Made by a program: the position numbers and the translations under genes. The notes beneath the pieces were generated by a model, which saw only the letters and a program-made list of their open reading frames with translations, ran no database searches and had not been told where the DNA came from. Shown here piece by piece: positions 51,510-60,663 of a DNA stretch of 64,000 bases; the first letter of the stretch is position 1; each line of letters begins with the position of its first letter. Where the stretch lies: positions 1 through 64,000 of the forward strand of contig NZ_BOQL01000018.1 in assembly GCF_018332655.1 (NCBI RefSeq). Direction: 5' to 3'. Source of the DNA: Actinoplanes auranticolor. GTDB lineage: Bacteria > Actinomycetota > Actinomycetes > Mycobacteriales > Micromonosporaceae.

Positions 51510-52132
51510 TGACCGCCGAGCACCGGGCCACGTTCCTGCGCGAGTTCCTGCGGGACCCCTTCACCGTCGCCGCGGTGGCCCCGAGCGGCGTACCGCTGGC
51601 CGACCGGGTCACCGCGCCCGTACCCCGCACCGGCGAGCCGGTGGTGGTCGAACTCGGTCCCGGCACCGGCGCGTTCACCGCCGCGGTCCAGCGGCGCCTC
51701 GGTGGCCGCGGGCACCACATCGCCGTCGAGATCAACCCGCGCTTCGCGGGCCTGCTGGCCGGCCGGTACCCGCGGGTCGACGTCGCCGTGGCCGACGCCC
51801 GTGATCTGCGCGAGGTGCTGGCCGCACGGGGGCACCGGCACGCGGACGTCATCGTGAGCGGGCTGCCGTGGGCCGCGTTCGCCGGCGGGCAGCAGGACGA
51901 GCTGCTGGGCGCGGTCACCGACACGCTCGCCCCGGGTGGCGCGTTCACCACGTTCGCGTACACGCTCGCCCGCTGGGCCCCGCCCGCCCGCCGGCTGCGC
52001 CGGTCCCTGGACGCCCGGTTCGACGAGGTCGTGACCGGCCGGACGGTGTGGGCCAACGTGCCGCCGGCCTTCGTCTACTTCTGCCGTCGGCCCCGGGTAT
52101 CCGTGCGGCCGCCCGTCCTGGTCCCGGCCTAG
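51509..52132 (+). CDS. SAM-dependent methyltransferase (PmtA/KsgA-like)
   Basis: 207 residues. Starts RATFLREFLRDPFTVAAVAPSG, as in phospholipid N-methyltransferases of the Rossmann type; motif I VVELGPGTGAFTAAVQRRL; IVSGLPWAAF at motif IV. The acceptor could be a lipid amine or RNA; context favours a small-molecule or lipid substrate. AAGGAG precedes ATG; TGATG coupling with the esterase gene. Confidence 0.83.
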   Translation: MTAEHRATFLREFLRDPFTVAAVAPSGVPLADRVTAPVPRTGEPVVVELGPGTGAFTAAVQRRLGGRGHHIAVEINPRFAGLLAGRYPRVDVAVADARDLREVLAARGHRHADVIVSGLPWAAFAGGQQDELLGAVTDTLAPGGAFTTFAYTLARWAPPARRLRRSLDARFDEVVTGRTVWANVPPAFVYFCRRPRVSVRPPVLVPA

Positions 52133-52133
52133 C

Positions 52134-53300
52134 GTGGTGGCGCGACAAAAGCTGCCGGCGAGGGTGCACCCGGCCGGCGAGGGTCACCGGGCCACGCCGT
52201 TCGAGCTCTTCTTCGACCTGGTGTACGTCTTCGCGACGACACAGATCACCGCCTACCTGGCCCACGAGCACACCGCGTACGGCGTCGTGCAGGGGATGCT
52301 CGTGCTCGCGCTGCTGTGGGGCACGTGGTCCGGCTACACCTGGCTGGGCAACCACTCCCGGGCCGACAAGGGTCTGCTGCGTTCGGGCATGGTCGTCGCG
52401 ATGGCGGCCATGTTCGTGGTCGCCCTGGCCATCCCCGAGGCGTGGCACGACGCCCCGGGCGGCCTGCCCGGCCCGCTGGTGCTGGTGGGCGCCTACCTGC
52501 TCGTCCGGTGGGTGCATCTCACGGTCTACGCGGTGGCCGCGGCCGGTGACGCCGGGCTGCGGCACCAGATCACCATCACCTGGCTGCCCGTGCTGGTGAG
52601 CGCGGTGCTGCTGGTGACCGGGGCGCTGCTGGGCGGCCGGGCCCAGCTGGTGCTGTTCGCCGTGGCCCTGCTGGTGGACTGGGCCGGCATCTACCTCACC
52701 GCCCGGCACGGCGAGTGGCGGCTGCACAGCCCGGCGCACCTGGCCGAACGGCACGGCCTGTTCATCATCCTGGCGCTGGGTGAGTCGGTCGTGGCGATCG
52801 GGGTGGGCGCGGCCGGTCAGCCGGTCAGCGTGTCTCTGCTGGTCGCCGCGGTGCTCGGTGTCGGGGTCGCGGTCGGCCTGTGGTGGCTGTACTTCGACGT
52901 GGCGTCGTCCGCGGCCGAGCGCCGGCTGCTGCGGGAGCAGGGCCGGGCCCGGGTCAGACTGGCCGTCGACGCCTACACGTACGGGCACTTCCCGCTCGTC
53001 GCCGGCATCGTGCTGACCGCGCTGGGCATCGAGGGCGTGGTGGCCCACGCCGGCGACACCGAGCCGCTGGGCACCTGGTACGCGTTGCCACTGCTCGGTG
53101 GGGCGGCACTGCACCTCGGCGGACATCTGCTGGTCGCGTACCGGATGCACGCCGTGCTGTGGGCGCCCCGGCTGGCGGCGGCCGTCGTGTTGCTCGCCGC
53201 CGTTCCGGTGGCCGCGGCTCTGCCGCCGATGGCCGGCCTCGCCGGCCTGGTCGCCGTGCTGACCGTGCTGGCCGCCGTCGAGACGATCCGGTCTCGATAG
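52134..53300 (+). CDS. Low-temperature-requirement protein A (LtrA) family membrane protein
   Basis: 388 residues, about ten or more helices. The diagnostic start ATPFELFFDLVYVFATTQIT (LtrA FFDLVFV block) and the later ERHGLFIILALGESVVAIG are typical. The biochemical role of the family is unknown. The GTG start follows the methyltransferase stop by one base, so it is likely co-transcribed. Confidence 0.9.
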   Translation: MVARQKLPARVHPAGEGHRATPFELFFDLVYVFATTQITAYLAHEHTAYGVVQGMLVLALLWGTWSGYTWLGNHSRADKGLLRSGMVVAMAAMFVVALAIPEAWHDAPGGLPGPLVLVGAYLLVRWVHLTVYAVAAAGDAGLRHQITITWLPVLVSAVLLVTGALLGGRAQLVLFAVALLVDWAGIYLTARHGEWRLHSPAHLAERHGLFIILALGESVVAIGVGAAGQPVSVSLLVAAVLGVGVAVGLWWLYFDVASSAAERRLLREQGRARVRLAVDAYTYGHFPLVAGIVLTALGIEGVVAHAGDTEPLGTWYALPLLGGAALHLGGHLLVAYRMHAVLWAPRLAAAVVLLAAVPVAAALPPMAGLAGLVAVLTVLAAVETIRSR

Positions 53301-53310
53301 GTTGTCGGTC

Positions 53311-53766
53311 ATGACCGACGTACGCCTGGAGCCGATGACCGAGGACCAGTACCAGCCGTGGCGGACCGAGGCCGAGGCCCACTACGCGCGGAGCGTCATC
53401 GCGTCGGGCGGGCCGGCCCCGGACGCGGCCCGCAAGGCCGCCGAGACCTACGCGCGGCTGCTTCCCGACGAGTTCGCCACCCCGGACAACCATTTCTGGT
53501 ACGCCTACGACGGCGACCGCCGGGTCGGTTTCCTGTGGATCGCCGTCACCGAGGACACCGCGGTCGTCCACAACATCGCCGTCGAAGCCGACGTCCGCCG
53601 CCGGGGGTACGGGCGCGCGATCATGCTGGCCGCCGAGCGCTGGTGCCACGACAACTCCCTGCGGCGGATCAGCCTGCGCGTCTTCGCCCACAACACCGGC
53701 GCCCGGGCCCTCTACGAGCAGCTGGGCTTCGCCGAGACCAGCCGCGCCATGGCCAAGGACCTGTGA
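53311..53766 (+). CDS. GNAT-family N-acetyltransferase
   Basis: 151 residues, a single GNAT fold. Acetyl-CoA motif A is EADVRRRGYGRAIMLAAE (RRxGYG loop); motif B is NTGARALYEQLGFAET. The acceptor is unknown. ATG 53311 lies 10 nt after the LtrA stop. Confidence 0.88.
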   Translation: MTDVRLEPMTEDQYQPWRTEAEAHYARSVIASGGPAPDAARKAAETYARLLPDEFATPDNHFWYAYDGDRRVGFLWIAVTEDTAVVHNIAVEADVRRRGYGRAIMLAAERWCHDNSLRRISLRVFAHNTGARALYEQLGFAETSRAMAKDL

Positions 53767-53773
53767 CCTGACG

Positions 53774-53796
53774 GCCGGGCCGGGTCCCGGTCCGGC
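53774..53796. terminator. Hairpin after the GNAT gene
   Basis: A 10-bp GC stem (one G-T pair) with a 3-nt loop in the 43-bp gap before the next gene. Possible terminator or attenuator. Confidence 0.4.
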
Positions 53797-53809
53797 GTAA
53801 TCTCAGCCC

Positions 53810-55207
53810 ATGCGTCTGCTGGCTGGTATGGCCCGGTCCACCGCGACGGCCGGCGGGACCGTCCGGATCGGTTCCGTCTCGCTCTCGCCGGAGCAGCTGC
53901 TCGCCGGTGCGGGCGCGGTCGCCGACGACGTCCGCGGCGAACCGGTCGTGGCGGTGCACGCCACCGCGAGCGCCGAGACCGTGGTGGCGATCGTCGGGGC
54001 CATGCTCGGCGGCGCCGCGGTCGTGCCGGTGCCACCCGACTCCGGGCCGCGGGAACGGGCGCACATCCTGCGCGACTCCGGAGCGACGCTGCTGCTGGCC
54101 GCCGACTCGGACCTGGCCGCCGAGATCCGCGTCCAGCCGGTCGACCTGCGCCGCCGGTCGGACAACCGGCACCCCGAGCCGGAGCCCGGGCAGACCGCGC
54201 TGATCATGTACACGAGCGGCACCACGGGCGCGCCGAAGGGTGCGGTGCTCTCGCACCGCGCGCTCGAGGCCGGTATCGACGCGCTCGCCGACGCCTGGGC
54301 GTGGCATCCCGACGACGTGCTCGTGCACGGCCTTCCGCTGTTCCACGTGCACGGACTCGTCCTCGGCGTCCTGGGCGCGCTGCGCGTCGGCTGCCGCCTG
54401 CACCACACCGGACGCCCGGACCCCGAGGCGTACGCGGCCGCGGCCGGCACCCTCTACTTCGGCGTGCCGACGGTCTGGTCCCGGGTTTGCGCACAGCCGG
54501 CCGCGGCCGAGCGCTTGCGCGCCGCCCGGTTGCTGGTCTCCGGCAGCGCAGCCCTGCCCACCCCGCTGTTCGCGCGCATGCACGAGCTGACCGGCCACCG
54601 CCCGGTCGAGCGCTACGGCATGACCGAAACCCTGATCACCCTGAGCAACCGCGCCGACGACCCCGGACGCGCGTCCGGCCTGGTCGGCACGCCGGTCGCG
54701 GGGGTCGAGGCCCGGGTGGTGGGCGAGGACGGTGCCCCCGTGCCGGCCGACGGCGAGTCCATCGGCGAGCTGTGGGTCCGCGGCCCCATGCTCTTCGACG
54801 GCTACCTGGGCCTTCCGGAGGTCACCGCCCGGTCGCTGGACGCCGAGGGCTGGTTCCGGACCGGCGACATCGCCGCGACGACACCGGGCGGCGCGTACCG
54901 CATCGTCGGCCGCCGGTCCATCGACATGATCAAGAGCGGCGGTTACCGGATCGGCGCCGGCGAGGTCGAGGACGCCCTGCTGGCCCACCCGGCCGTCCGC
55001 GAGGCCGCGGTGATCGGCACTCCGGACGACGACCTGGGCCAGCAGGTCACCGCGTTCGTGGTGGCCGACGCGGTGACCGCCGGCGACCTCGTCGACTTCG
55101 TGGCCCGCACGCTGTCGGCCCACAAACGACCCCGCCAGGTCAGATTCGTCGACGCGCTCCCCCGCAACGCGATGGGCAAGGTGCAGAAGCACCTGCTGAC
55201 ATCCTGA
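53810..55207 (+). CDS. Acyl-CoA synthetase, MatB (malonyl-CoA synthetase)-like
   Basis: 465 residues, ANL superfamily but shorter than fatty-acyl ligases, the usual size of MatB. P-loop IMYTSGTTGAPKGAVLSHR; LPLFHVHGLVLGVLGAL; YGMTETLITLSNR, in which the Arg is the malonate-binding type residue; GWFRTGDIAATTPGGAY; catalytic Lys in RNAMGKVQKHLL. It probably makes malonyl- or methylmalonyl-CoA as extender units. No malonate transporter or decarboxylase is adjacent. Confidence 0.85.
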   Translation: MRLLAGMARSTATAGGTVRIGSVSLSPEQLLAGAGAVADDVRGEPVVAVHATASAETVVAIVGAMLGGAAVVPVPPDSGPRERAHILRDSGATLLLAADSDLAAEIRVQPVDLRRRSDNRHPEPEPGQTALIMYTSGTTGAPKGAVLSHRALEAGIDALADAWAWHPDDVLVHGLPLFHVHGLVLGVLGALRVGCRLHHTGRPDPEAYAAAAGTLYFGVPTVWSRVCAQPAAAERLRAARLLVSGSAALPTPLFARMHELTGHRPVERYGMTETLITLSNRADDPGRASGLVGTPVAGVEARVVGEDGAPVPADGESIGELWVRGPMLFDGYLGLPEVTARSLDAEGWFRTGDIAATTPGGAYRIVGRRSIDMIKSGGYRIGAGEVEDALLAHPAVREAAVIGTPDDDLGQQVTAFVVADAVTAGDLVDFVARTLSAHKRPRQVRFVDALPRNAMGKVQKHLLTS

Positions 55208-55217
55208 GCACCCGCCA

Positions 55218-55613
55218 TCAGGCGACGGCGGTGGCCTCCAGTTCCACCATGAGGCTCGGGAGCGCCAGCCGGGTCACACCGAGCATCGTGGTGGGTGGCG
55301 CCGCCCCGGCCGTGCCCAGTCGCGCCGCCAGGACGCCGTAGTGCTCGAAGAGCCGGTCGACGTCGGTGGTGCAGACGGTGAGCCGGACGACGTCGGCCAG
55401 GGCCATGCCGGCCCCGGCGAGAACGGCCTCCAGGTTGTCGAGGCTCAGCGTCAGCTGGGCCGCCATGTCGCCGTCGTGCCGGGCCTGGCCGTCGCTGCTC
55501 ATCGCGGCCTGCCCGGCGCAGTACAGGGTCCGGGTGTTCCCGGACACGAGCTCCGCCTGGTGGTATCCCAGGGCGGCCGACCAGGTCCAAGGGTTGACTG
55601 CCGATCGTTCCAT
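55218..55613 (-). CDS. RidA-family protein
   Basis: 131 residues, YjgF/RidA fold: YHQAELVSGNTRTLYCAGQAAM at the start, DVVRLTVCTTDVDRLFEHYG and PPTTMLGVTRLALPSLMVELEATAV at the end. The conserved catalytic Arg of enamine deaminases (R in ...P.R.....) is replaced by a ...TMLGVTRLA context whose Arg may or may not be equivalent, so activity is uncertain. GGAGACAGTC precedes ATG. Divergent from a WYL regulator. Confidence 0.87.
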   Translation of the reverse strand: MERSAVNPWTWSAALGYHQAELVSGNTRTLYCAGQAAMSSDGQARHDGDMAAQLTLSLDNLEAVLAGAGMALADVVRLTVCTTDVDRLFEHYGVLAARLGTAGAAPPTTMLGVTRLALPSLMVELEATAVA

Positions 55614-55667
55614 GACTGTCTCCGCTCCGTTCGTCGAAAGTGGGGGCAAGCGGAACTCTGGCAGCCG

Positions 55668-55692
55668 ATACACGACACCCTGTGTCATGTAT
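55668..55692. promoter_or_regulatory. Operator between ridA-like and WYL genes
   Basis: Arms ATACACGACAC (55668-55678) and GTGTCATGTAT (55682-55692) form an 11-bp inverted repeat with one mismatch and a 3-nt centre, in the 97-bp divergent gap and 18 bp before the WYL start. Probable binding site of the WYL regulator. Confidence 0.65.
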
Positions 55693-55710
55693 TGCTGCCA
55701 TAGTCGGGGG

Positions 55711-56691
55711 ATGCGTGCGGACCGGCTGGTCTCCCTGGTGCTGCTGCTGCGCCGGCACGGCCGGCTGAGCGCGGCCACGCTGGCCCGTGAGCTGGAGGTG
55801 TCCACCCGCACCGTGCTGCGCGACATCGAGGCGCTGTCCGCGGCCGGCGTCCCGGTCTACGCCGAACGGGGCCGGCGCGGCGGTTTCGCCTTGCTGCCCG
55901 GCTTCCGCACCGAGCTCACCGGGCTCAGCCACGACGAGGCGCTCGCCCTGCTGGTGGCCGGGTCGCGGCGTGGCGCGCAGGTGTTCGGCCTCGGTTCGGC
56001 GCTGGCTTCGGCCATGCTCAAGGTGGTCGACGCACTGCCCGAGAGCTACCGGGACACCGCCTCCGACGCGGTCGCCCGCCTGCTCATCGACCCGCAGACC
56101 GATCTGCTGGCCCGCCGGCAGGAGTCCGAGGAGATTCCCGACAGCATCGTGGCCGCGGTCCGGCGCGCGGTCTTCGCCGGGCACAAGCTGCGCATCCGCT
56201 ATGCGGCTGCGGGGCGGGCGGCGCAGTGGCGCACGGTGGATCCGATCGGCCTGGTCACCGTACGGGAACAGGGTTATCTGCTGGCCACGAGGTCCGGCGC
56301 GGATCGCACCTACCGGTTGTCCCGCCTGCTGGCCGCCGAGGAGCTCGCCGAACCGGCACAGCGACCGGACCGGGTCGATCTGGACCGGGCCTGGCAGGAA
56401 CGCAGCCGGCAGTTCCGCACCGGCGGCGAGTCGGTCGTCGCGGAGGTACGGGTCGACGCCGCGCGCCGCGAGGAGCTGATGGGCACCGCGCTGGAGGTCC
56501 GGGACGAGGAGTCCGGCTCGGACGGCCGGCTGCGGCTGGAGGTGGTCTTCCAGGATCGCCGCCATGCCGAGTGGGCGCTGTGGCAGCTCGGCACCAGCGC
56601 CGAGGCGCTGGCTCCGCCGTGGTTGCGTGCCGCCCTGCGCCAGCGGGCCGCCGCAATCGCCGCCTGCTACGACACGACAGCCGGGAGCTGA
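55711..56691 (+). CDS. YafY-type HTH-WYL regulator
   Basis: 326 residues. DeoR-like HTH: LLLRRHGRLSAATLARELEV then STRTVLRDIEALSAAGVPVY. The WYL domain spans about 150-240 (KLRIRYAAAGRAAQWRTVDPIGLV), followed by the WCX-type C-terminus. The ATG follows TCGGGGG closely. It likely represses or activates the divergent RidA gene through the palindrome between them; WYL domains sense nucleic-acid or nucleotide ligands in known cases. Confidence 0.88.
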   Translation: MRADRLVSLVLLLRRHGRLSAATLARELEVSTRTVLRDIEALSAAGVPVYAERGRRGGFALLPGFRTELTGLSHDEALALLVAGSRRGAQVFGLGSALASAMLKVVDALPESYRDTASDAVARLLIDPQTDLLARRQESEEIPDSIVAAVRRAVFAGHKLRIRYAAAGRAAQWRTVDPIGLVTVREQGYLLATRSGADRTYRLSRLLAAEELAEPAQRPDRVDLDRAWQERSRQFRTGGESVVAEVRVDAARREELMGTALEVRDEESGSDGRLRLEVVFQDRRHAEWALWQLGTSAEALAPPWLRAALRQRAAAIAACYDTTAGS

Positions 56692-56765
56692 CCGCGCCGG
56701 TCACCACCCATCCGAGCAGCCGCCGCCTGAATGACAGTCCGGGCACCGCCGGATAATCTCCGGGC

Positions 56766-56955
56766 ACGGGTCAGTTCCTGGCACTCTTCCACGGCGCGGC
56801 CGACGAGGGCGGCAAGTCCGGACTCACCGAGCAGCAGCAGACGGAGTTCATCCGGGCCTGGGCGGCATGGGCGCAGGCCAACGAGAAGGCTCTCGTCGAC
56901 CCCGACGCTCCGCTGAACGCGAAGAAGCGGGCCACGGCGCAGAAACTCGATCGCT
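56766..56955 (+). pseudogene. Remnant of a YCII-like small protein
   Basis: An open reading of about 63 codons starting after TAA (56754-56756), without ATG, GTG or ribosome site. It reads GQFLALFHGAADEGGKSG, LTEQQQTEFIRAWAAWAQA and NEKALVDPDAPLNAKKRATA, a pattern I recognise from YCII/DGPF-like proteins of actinomycetes, which normally begin MKEFLALF or similar and continue with a second half of about 50 residues. Here both the start codon and the second half are missing; past about 56955 the frame turns to unrelated sequence. The rest of the 315-bp gap between the WYL and MMPL genes shows nothing. Confidence 0.5.
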
Positions 56956-57006
56956 GTCCTGGAGTGTCCGCTCCCGCCCGAAGGTGGTTGAGACAGCGCC
57001 GGCCGT

Positions 57007-59130
57007 TCAGCCCACCGGAACCCGCGGCGGCGCCGAGGTGGTCGTTCCCGGGCGCCACCAGTTCCAGCGGCCGAGCAGGGACATCGTCGCCGGTAGCAGC
57101 AGGCCGCGCACCACCGTGACGTCCAGCAGGACCGCTACCGCCATCCCGACGCCGATCTCCTTCACCGCGACCAGGCCGCCGAGCACGAATCCTCCGAAGA
57201 CGAGGCCGATCGCCAGGGCGGCCGTGGTGACCACCGGACCGGTGGCGGTGATCCCGGCCAGGACGGCGCGGTCGTTGGCCGCGCGGTCGGTGGCCCTCCG
57301 CCGGTCCCATTCCTCTTTGATCCGCGCCAGCAGGAACACCTCGTAGTCCATCGAGAGGCCGAAGGCGAAGACGAACAGCAGCAGCGGGGTGGTCAGGTCG
57401 AGCGCACCCCACGGGGTGAAGCCGAGAACGCCGGACCCCCAGCCCCATTGGAAGACCGCGACCAGCACCCCCATGGTCGCCAGCAGCGTCAGCAGGTTCA
57501 TCACGATGGCTTTGACCGGTACGACCACCGAGCGCGTGAGGGCGAACAGGAGCGCGCCGGTGGCCACGACGATGATCGCCAGCGCGAGGGGCAGACGCCC
57601 CGCCACCGACCGCTTCGCGTCGACCAGCTCCGCGGCGGGGCCGGCCACCAGTACGGGAGCGGGCGCGTCGAGTGCCCGCAGGCCCGCGACCAGGCTCTGG
57701 GCCTGACGGCCGTCCGCGGCCCCGGCCGGCACCACGTCGGCGATGCTCACCCCGGGCGGCAGCTCCGACCGGACGTACAGGTCGGACACCCCCGGCAGGC
57801 CCCGCATCGTGTCGAACAGTTCCTTCATGCCGGGCTGCGCCGGATCCGCCTCGACCACCACGGTCAGCGGTTGCTTCGGCGGGTCGGCGAACTTCTCCTG
57901 CACCGCCTCGTACGTCTGTCGTGCCTCACTGCTCTGCGGCAGCGCGCGGACGTCGGAGTTGGCGAACTCCACGAAGAGCAGCGGAGCGCTCAGCACCAGC
58001 AGGCCGGCCGTCGCGGCCAGAGCCACCGGGCCCGGCCGGCGCTGCGCGAACGCGGCCAGACGGGCCAGCAGGCCGGGGCCTCGCGGTCGCCCGGAGCCCC
58101 GCCCCGGCCGGCGCCACCCGGTCGCCGGGATACGACGGTGGGCGACCGCGATCAACGCCGGTACGAGCGTCAGCCCGGTCGCCGTCGCCAGCACGACGAC
58201 CAGCGCACCGCCCATGGCCATCGCGGCCAGCAGCGGCTCGCCGAAGGCGAACAGCCCGACCAGCGCCGCGGTGACGGCCGAGCCGGACACCAGGACCGCC
58301 CGGCCCGCGGTGGCCACCGTACGGGCCAGCAACTCGGCCAGCGGCGCGCGCGGATCGGCCGCCCGTTCCTGCTTGAACCGGGCGATCATCAGCAGGCTGT
58401 AGTCGACGGCCAGCCCGATGCCGAGCAGGGTGACCACGTTGACCGCGTACTCGCTGACCGGCAGCAGGCGGGCCAGTCCGGTCAGCGCCAGCAGCGTGGC
58501 GGTGACCGCGCCCAGCGCGGCCGCCAACGGCAACAGGCCGGCGACCAGGCCGCCCAGCACCAGGATCAGCAGGAGCCCCACGCAGACCAGGGCGACGGAC
58601 TCGCCGACGGCCGCGTCCCGGACGGCCTGGTCGCCGAACTCCCGCTCGGCCAGCAACTCGCCACCGACGAGGATCTCCGGGGCGTCGATACGCAGCAGCG
58701 CGGCCTTGACCCCGTCGGCCGCCCGCAACGCCTCGTCGTCACTCAACCCGGGCTTCAGCTCGACCGTGACCAGGGAGCTGCGGTTGTCCCGCGAGATCGT
58801 CCGCGTCCCCGTGGTGTAGGAATCCTCGACCTCGGCCACCCCGGGGATGGCCCGGATCTCGAACGCGATCCGGGTGACGCTGTCGATCAGCGCGATGGCG
58901 CCGACATCACGCCCGGAGATCACAGCGACCAGTCGCTCACCCTCGGGCGACAGCGCGTCGAGACGATCCTGCGCGACAGTGGCCGGAGCCCCGGCGGGCA
59001 GGGTGTCGATCGACTGCGTGCGATCGTAGACGGAGCCACCGAACACGGCACCGGCCAGCGCGACCACCGTCCACACCGCGATGACCGCGAGGCGCCGCAG
59101 GTAGACCGTACGACCTAGCGCAGCGAGCAT
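57007..59130 (-). CDS. MMPL/RND-family transporter
   Basis: 707 residues, two halves each with one helix, a large external loop and five helices. The first half has LGIGLAVDYSLLMIARFKQE and the second FAFGLSMDYEVFLLARIKEEW, with the Asp-Tyr pairs used for proton coupling. MMPL proteins export lipids, siderophores or drugs in actinobacteria. The start at 59130 follows AGGAGG; the longer frame upstream lacks one. No lipid or polyketide genes are close, so the cargo is unknown. Confidence 0.92.
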   Translation of the reverse strand: MLAALGRTVYLRRLAVIAVWTVVALAGAVFGGSVYDRTQSIDTLPAGAPATVAQDRLDALSPEGERLVAVISGRDVGAIALIDSVTRIAFEIRAIPGVAEVEDSYTTGTRTISRDNRSSLVTVELKPGLSDDEALRAADGVKAALLRIDAPEILVGGELLAEREFGDQAVRDAAVGESVALVCVGLLLILVLGGLVAGLLPLAAALGAVTATLLALTGLARLLPVSEYAVNVVTLLGIGLAVDYSLLMIARFKQERAADPRAPLAELLARTVATAGRAVLVSGSAVTAALVGLFAFGEPLLAAMAMGGALVVVLATATGLTLVPALIAVAHRRIPATGWRRPGRGSGRPRGPGLLARLAAFAQRRPGPVALAATAGLLVLSAPLLFVEFANSDVRALPQSSEARQTYEAVQEKFADPPKQPLTVVVEADPAQPGMKELFDTMRGLPGVSDLYVRSELPPGVSIADVVPAGAADGRQAQSLVAGLRALDAPAPVLVAGPAAELVDAKRSVAGRLPLALAIIVVATGALLFALTRSVVVPVKAIVMNLLTLLATMGVLVAVFQWGWGSGVLGFTPWGALDLTTPLLLFVFAFGLSMDYEVFLLARIKEEWDRRRATDRAANDRAVLAGITATGPVVTTAALAIGLVFGGFVLGGLVAVKEIGVGMAVAVLLDVTVVRGLLLPATMSLLGRWNWWRPGTTTSAPPRVPVG

Positions 59131-59322
59131 GACGACCTCCTGACCGGCGTCAGGGGGACAGCCGCGGCCCATGCAATCACCGAAAAGCCGCACCGCGCAA
59201 CCGCCGGCCGGTCCGGCTCGGTCCGGGCCGGTCTCCGGCTGACCTATGTCCGACCCGCCGGAGCGTTGCGCCGGTGCTCGCCCGGGAGGAAAGTCGGTGA
59301 CTCCAGGCTGCGGGAGGTCACC

Positions 59323-60663
59323 ATGCACGCAGGACGATCCATGGCATCGGCCCTGACAGCCGTGACAGTGTTGCTGGTCGCCGGCGCGCCCGCTGCGGCC
59401 GGACCGCCGGGCCGGCTCAGCTTGGTCTCCGTCGCGCGGGACGGTGGTCCGGCGGACGGTTCCTCGACGCCGGGCACCGGCGTCTCGGCGCACGGCCGCT
59501 ACGTCGTCTTCGCCTCGGCCGCGACGAATCTGGTCGCCGGGGACACCAACGACCAGGTCGACGTGTTCGTCCGGGACACCGTCGCCCGGCGTACGGTGCT
59601 CGTCTCCCAGGGCAACGGCGGCGTGGCCGGCGACGGCGAGAGCCGGCCCGGCAACATCTCCGCGGACGGTCGCTACGTCGTGTTCGAGTCGGCGGCGACC
59701 ACGTTCGCCCCCGGCGACGACAACGGCACCTACGACGTCTTCGTCCGTGACCTCGTACGCAAGACCACCACCCTGGTCTCCGCCGGGCCGGACGGGCCCG
59801 CCGAGCTCGGAGCGCTGCGACCCGACATCTCGGCCGACGGCCGCTACGTCGCCTTCGACTCGGCCTCACCGGATCTGATCGCCGGCGACACGAACGACAC
59901 CTCCGACGTCTTCGTCCGCGACCTGGTGGCGGCTCGCACCGAGCGGGTGTCGGTGACCCCGGACGGAGGGCAGAGCCCGTACGTCAGCTCCGACCCGTCG
60001 ATCTCCGCTCACGGCACGGTGATCGCCTTCACCTCCGGCGATGCCCTGGTGCCCGGCCCGCCGCCGGCCTTGTCGACCGACAGGCTCGTCTATGCCCGCG
60101 ACCGGCAGCGCCGCACGACCGTCGTGCTGTCGCGCGACGTACCCGTCGACCCCCGGTCCTTCGTCGCCACCAGCGGTGAGCCGGCGATCTCCGACAACGG
60201 GCGCTACGTCGTCTTCAACCACGACGGTTGGCTGGGCGTAGGGGTGGACCCCGTCCCCAACGTGTGGCTGCGCGACCTGCGGACCGGCCGGCTCGAGCTG
60301 ATCTCGGCCGACCACCGCGGCGAGCCGTCCACCGCGCTGAACCATCCGAGCAGCGGCGACGTGTCGGCCGACGGGCGCATGGTCGCGTTCACCACGCGGG
60401 CCCCGGTGTTCCGTTCGGACACCGAAGGCCTCAGCGACGCCTTCGTCCGGGACCGGCGGACCGGAATCGTCACCTGGATCACCCGCAGCCGGCACCGTCC
60501 GGATCCGGACTCCGGCAACGGCGCCTACGGCCCCGCGATCTCGGCCGACGGCCGCCACGTGTCGTTCGCCTCAGACCTCGACCTCCTGCGCGAGGGCCCG
60601 CTCCCCGGGGGCGGTGCGGACCGCGTCTACACCTGGGACAGGGACGCCCGCCGCACGTCCTAG
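59323..60663 (+). CDS. Secreted TolB/PD40-type beta-propeller protein
   Basis: 446 residues. ATG after GGGAGG; signal peptide 1-28 ending AAA. Six or seven PD40 repeats follow, each reading like ISADGRYVAFDSAS, then a DTND turn and VFVRDLV. Such propellers bind proteins or glycans; no enzymatic motif is seen. Its TAG stop shares the palindrome CTAG with the stop of the convergent histidine kinase (60660-60663), so there is no spacer between the two genes. Confidence 0.85.
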   Translation: MHAGRSMASALTAVTVLLVAGAPAAAGPPGRLSLVSVARDGGPADGSSTPGTGVSAHGRYVVFASAATNLVAGDTNDQVDVFVRDTVARRTVLVSQGNGGVAGDGESRPGNISADGRYVVFESAATTFAPGDDNGTYDVFVRDLVRKTTTLVSAGPDGPAELGALRPDISADGRYVAFDSASPDLIAGDTNDTSDVFVRDLVAARTERVSVTPDGGQSPYVSSDPSISAHGTVIAFTSGDALVPGPPPALSTDRLVYARDRQRRTTVVLSRDVPVDPRSFVATSGEPAISDNGRYVVFNHDGWLGVGVDPVPNVWLRDLRTGRLELISADHRGEPSTALNHPSSGDVSADGRMVAFTTRAPVFRSDTEGLSDAFVRDRRTGIVTWITRSRHRPDPDSGNGAYGPAISADGRHVSFASDLDLLREGPLPGGGADRVYTWDRDARRTS

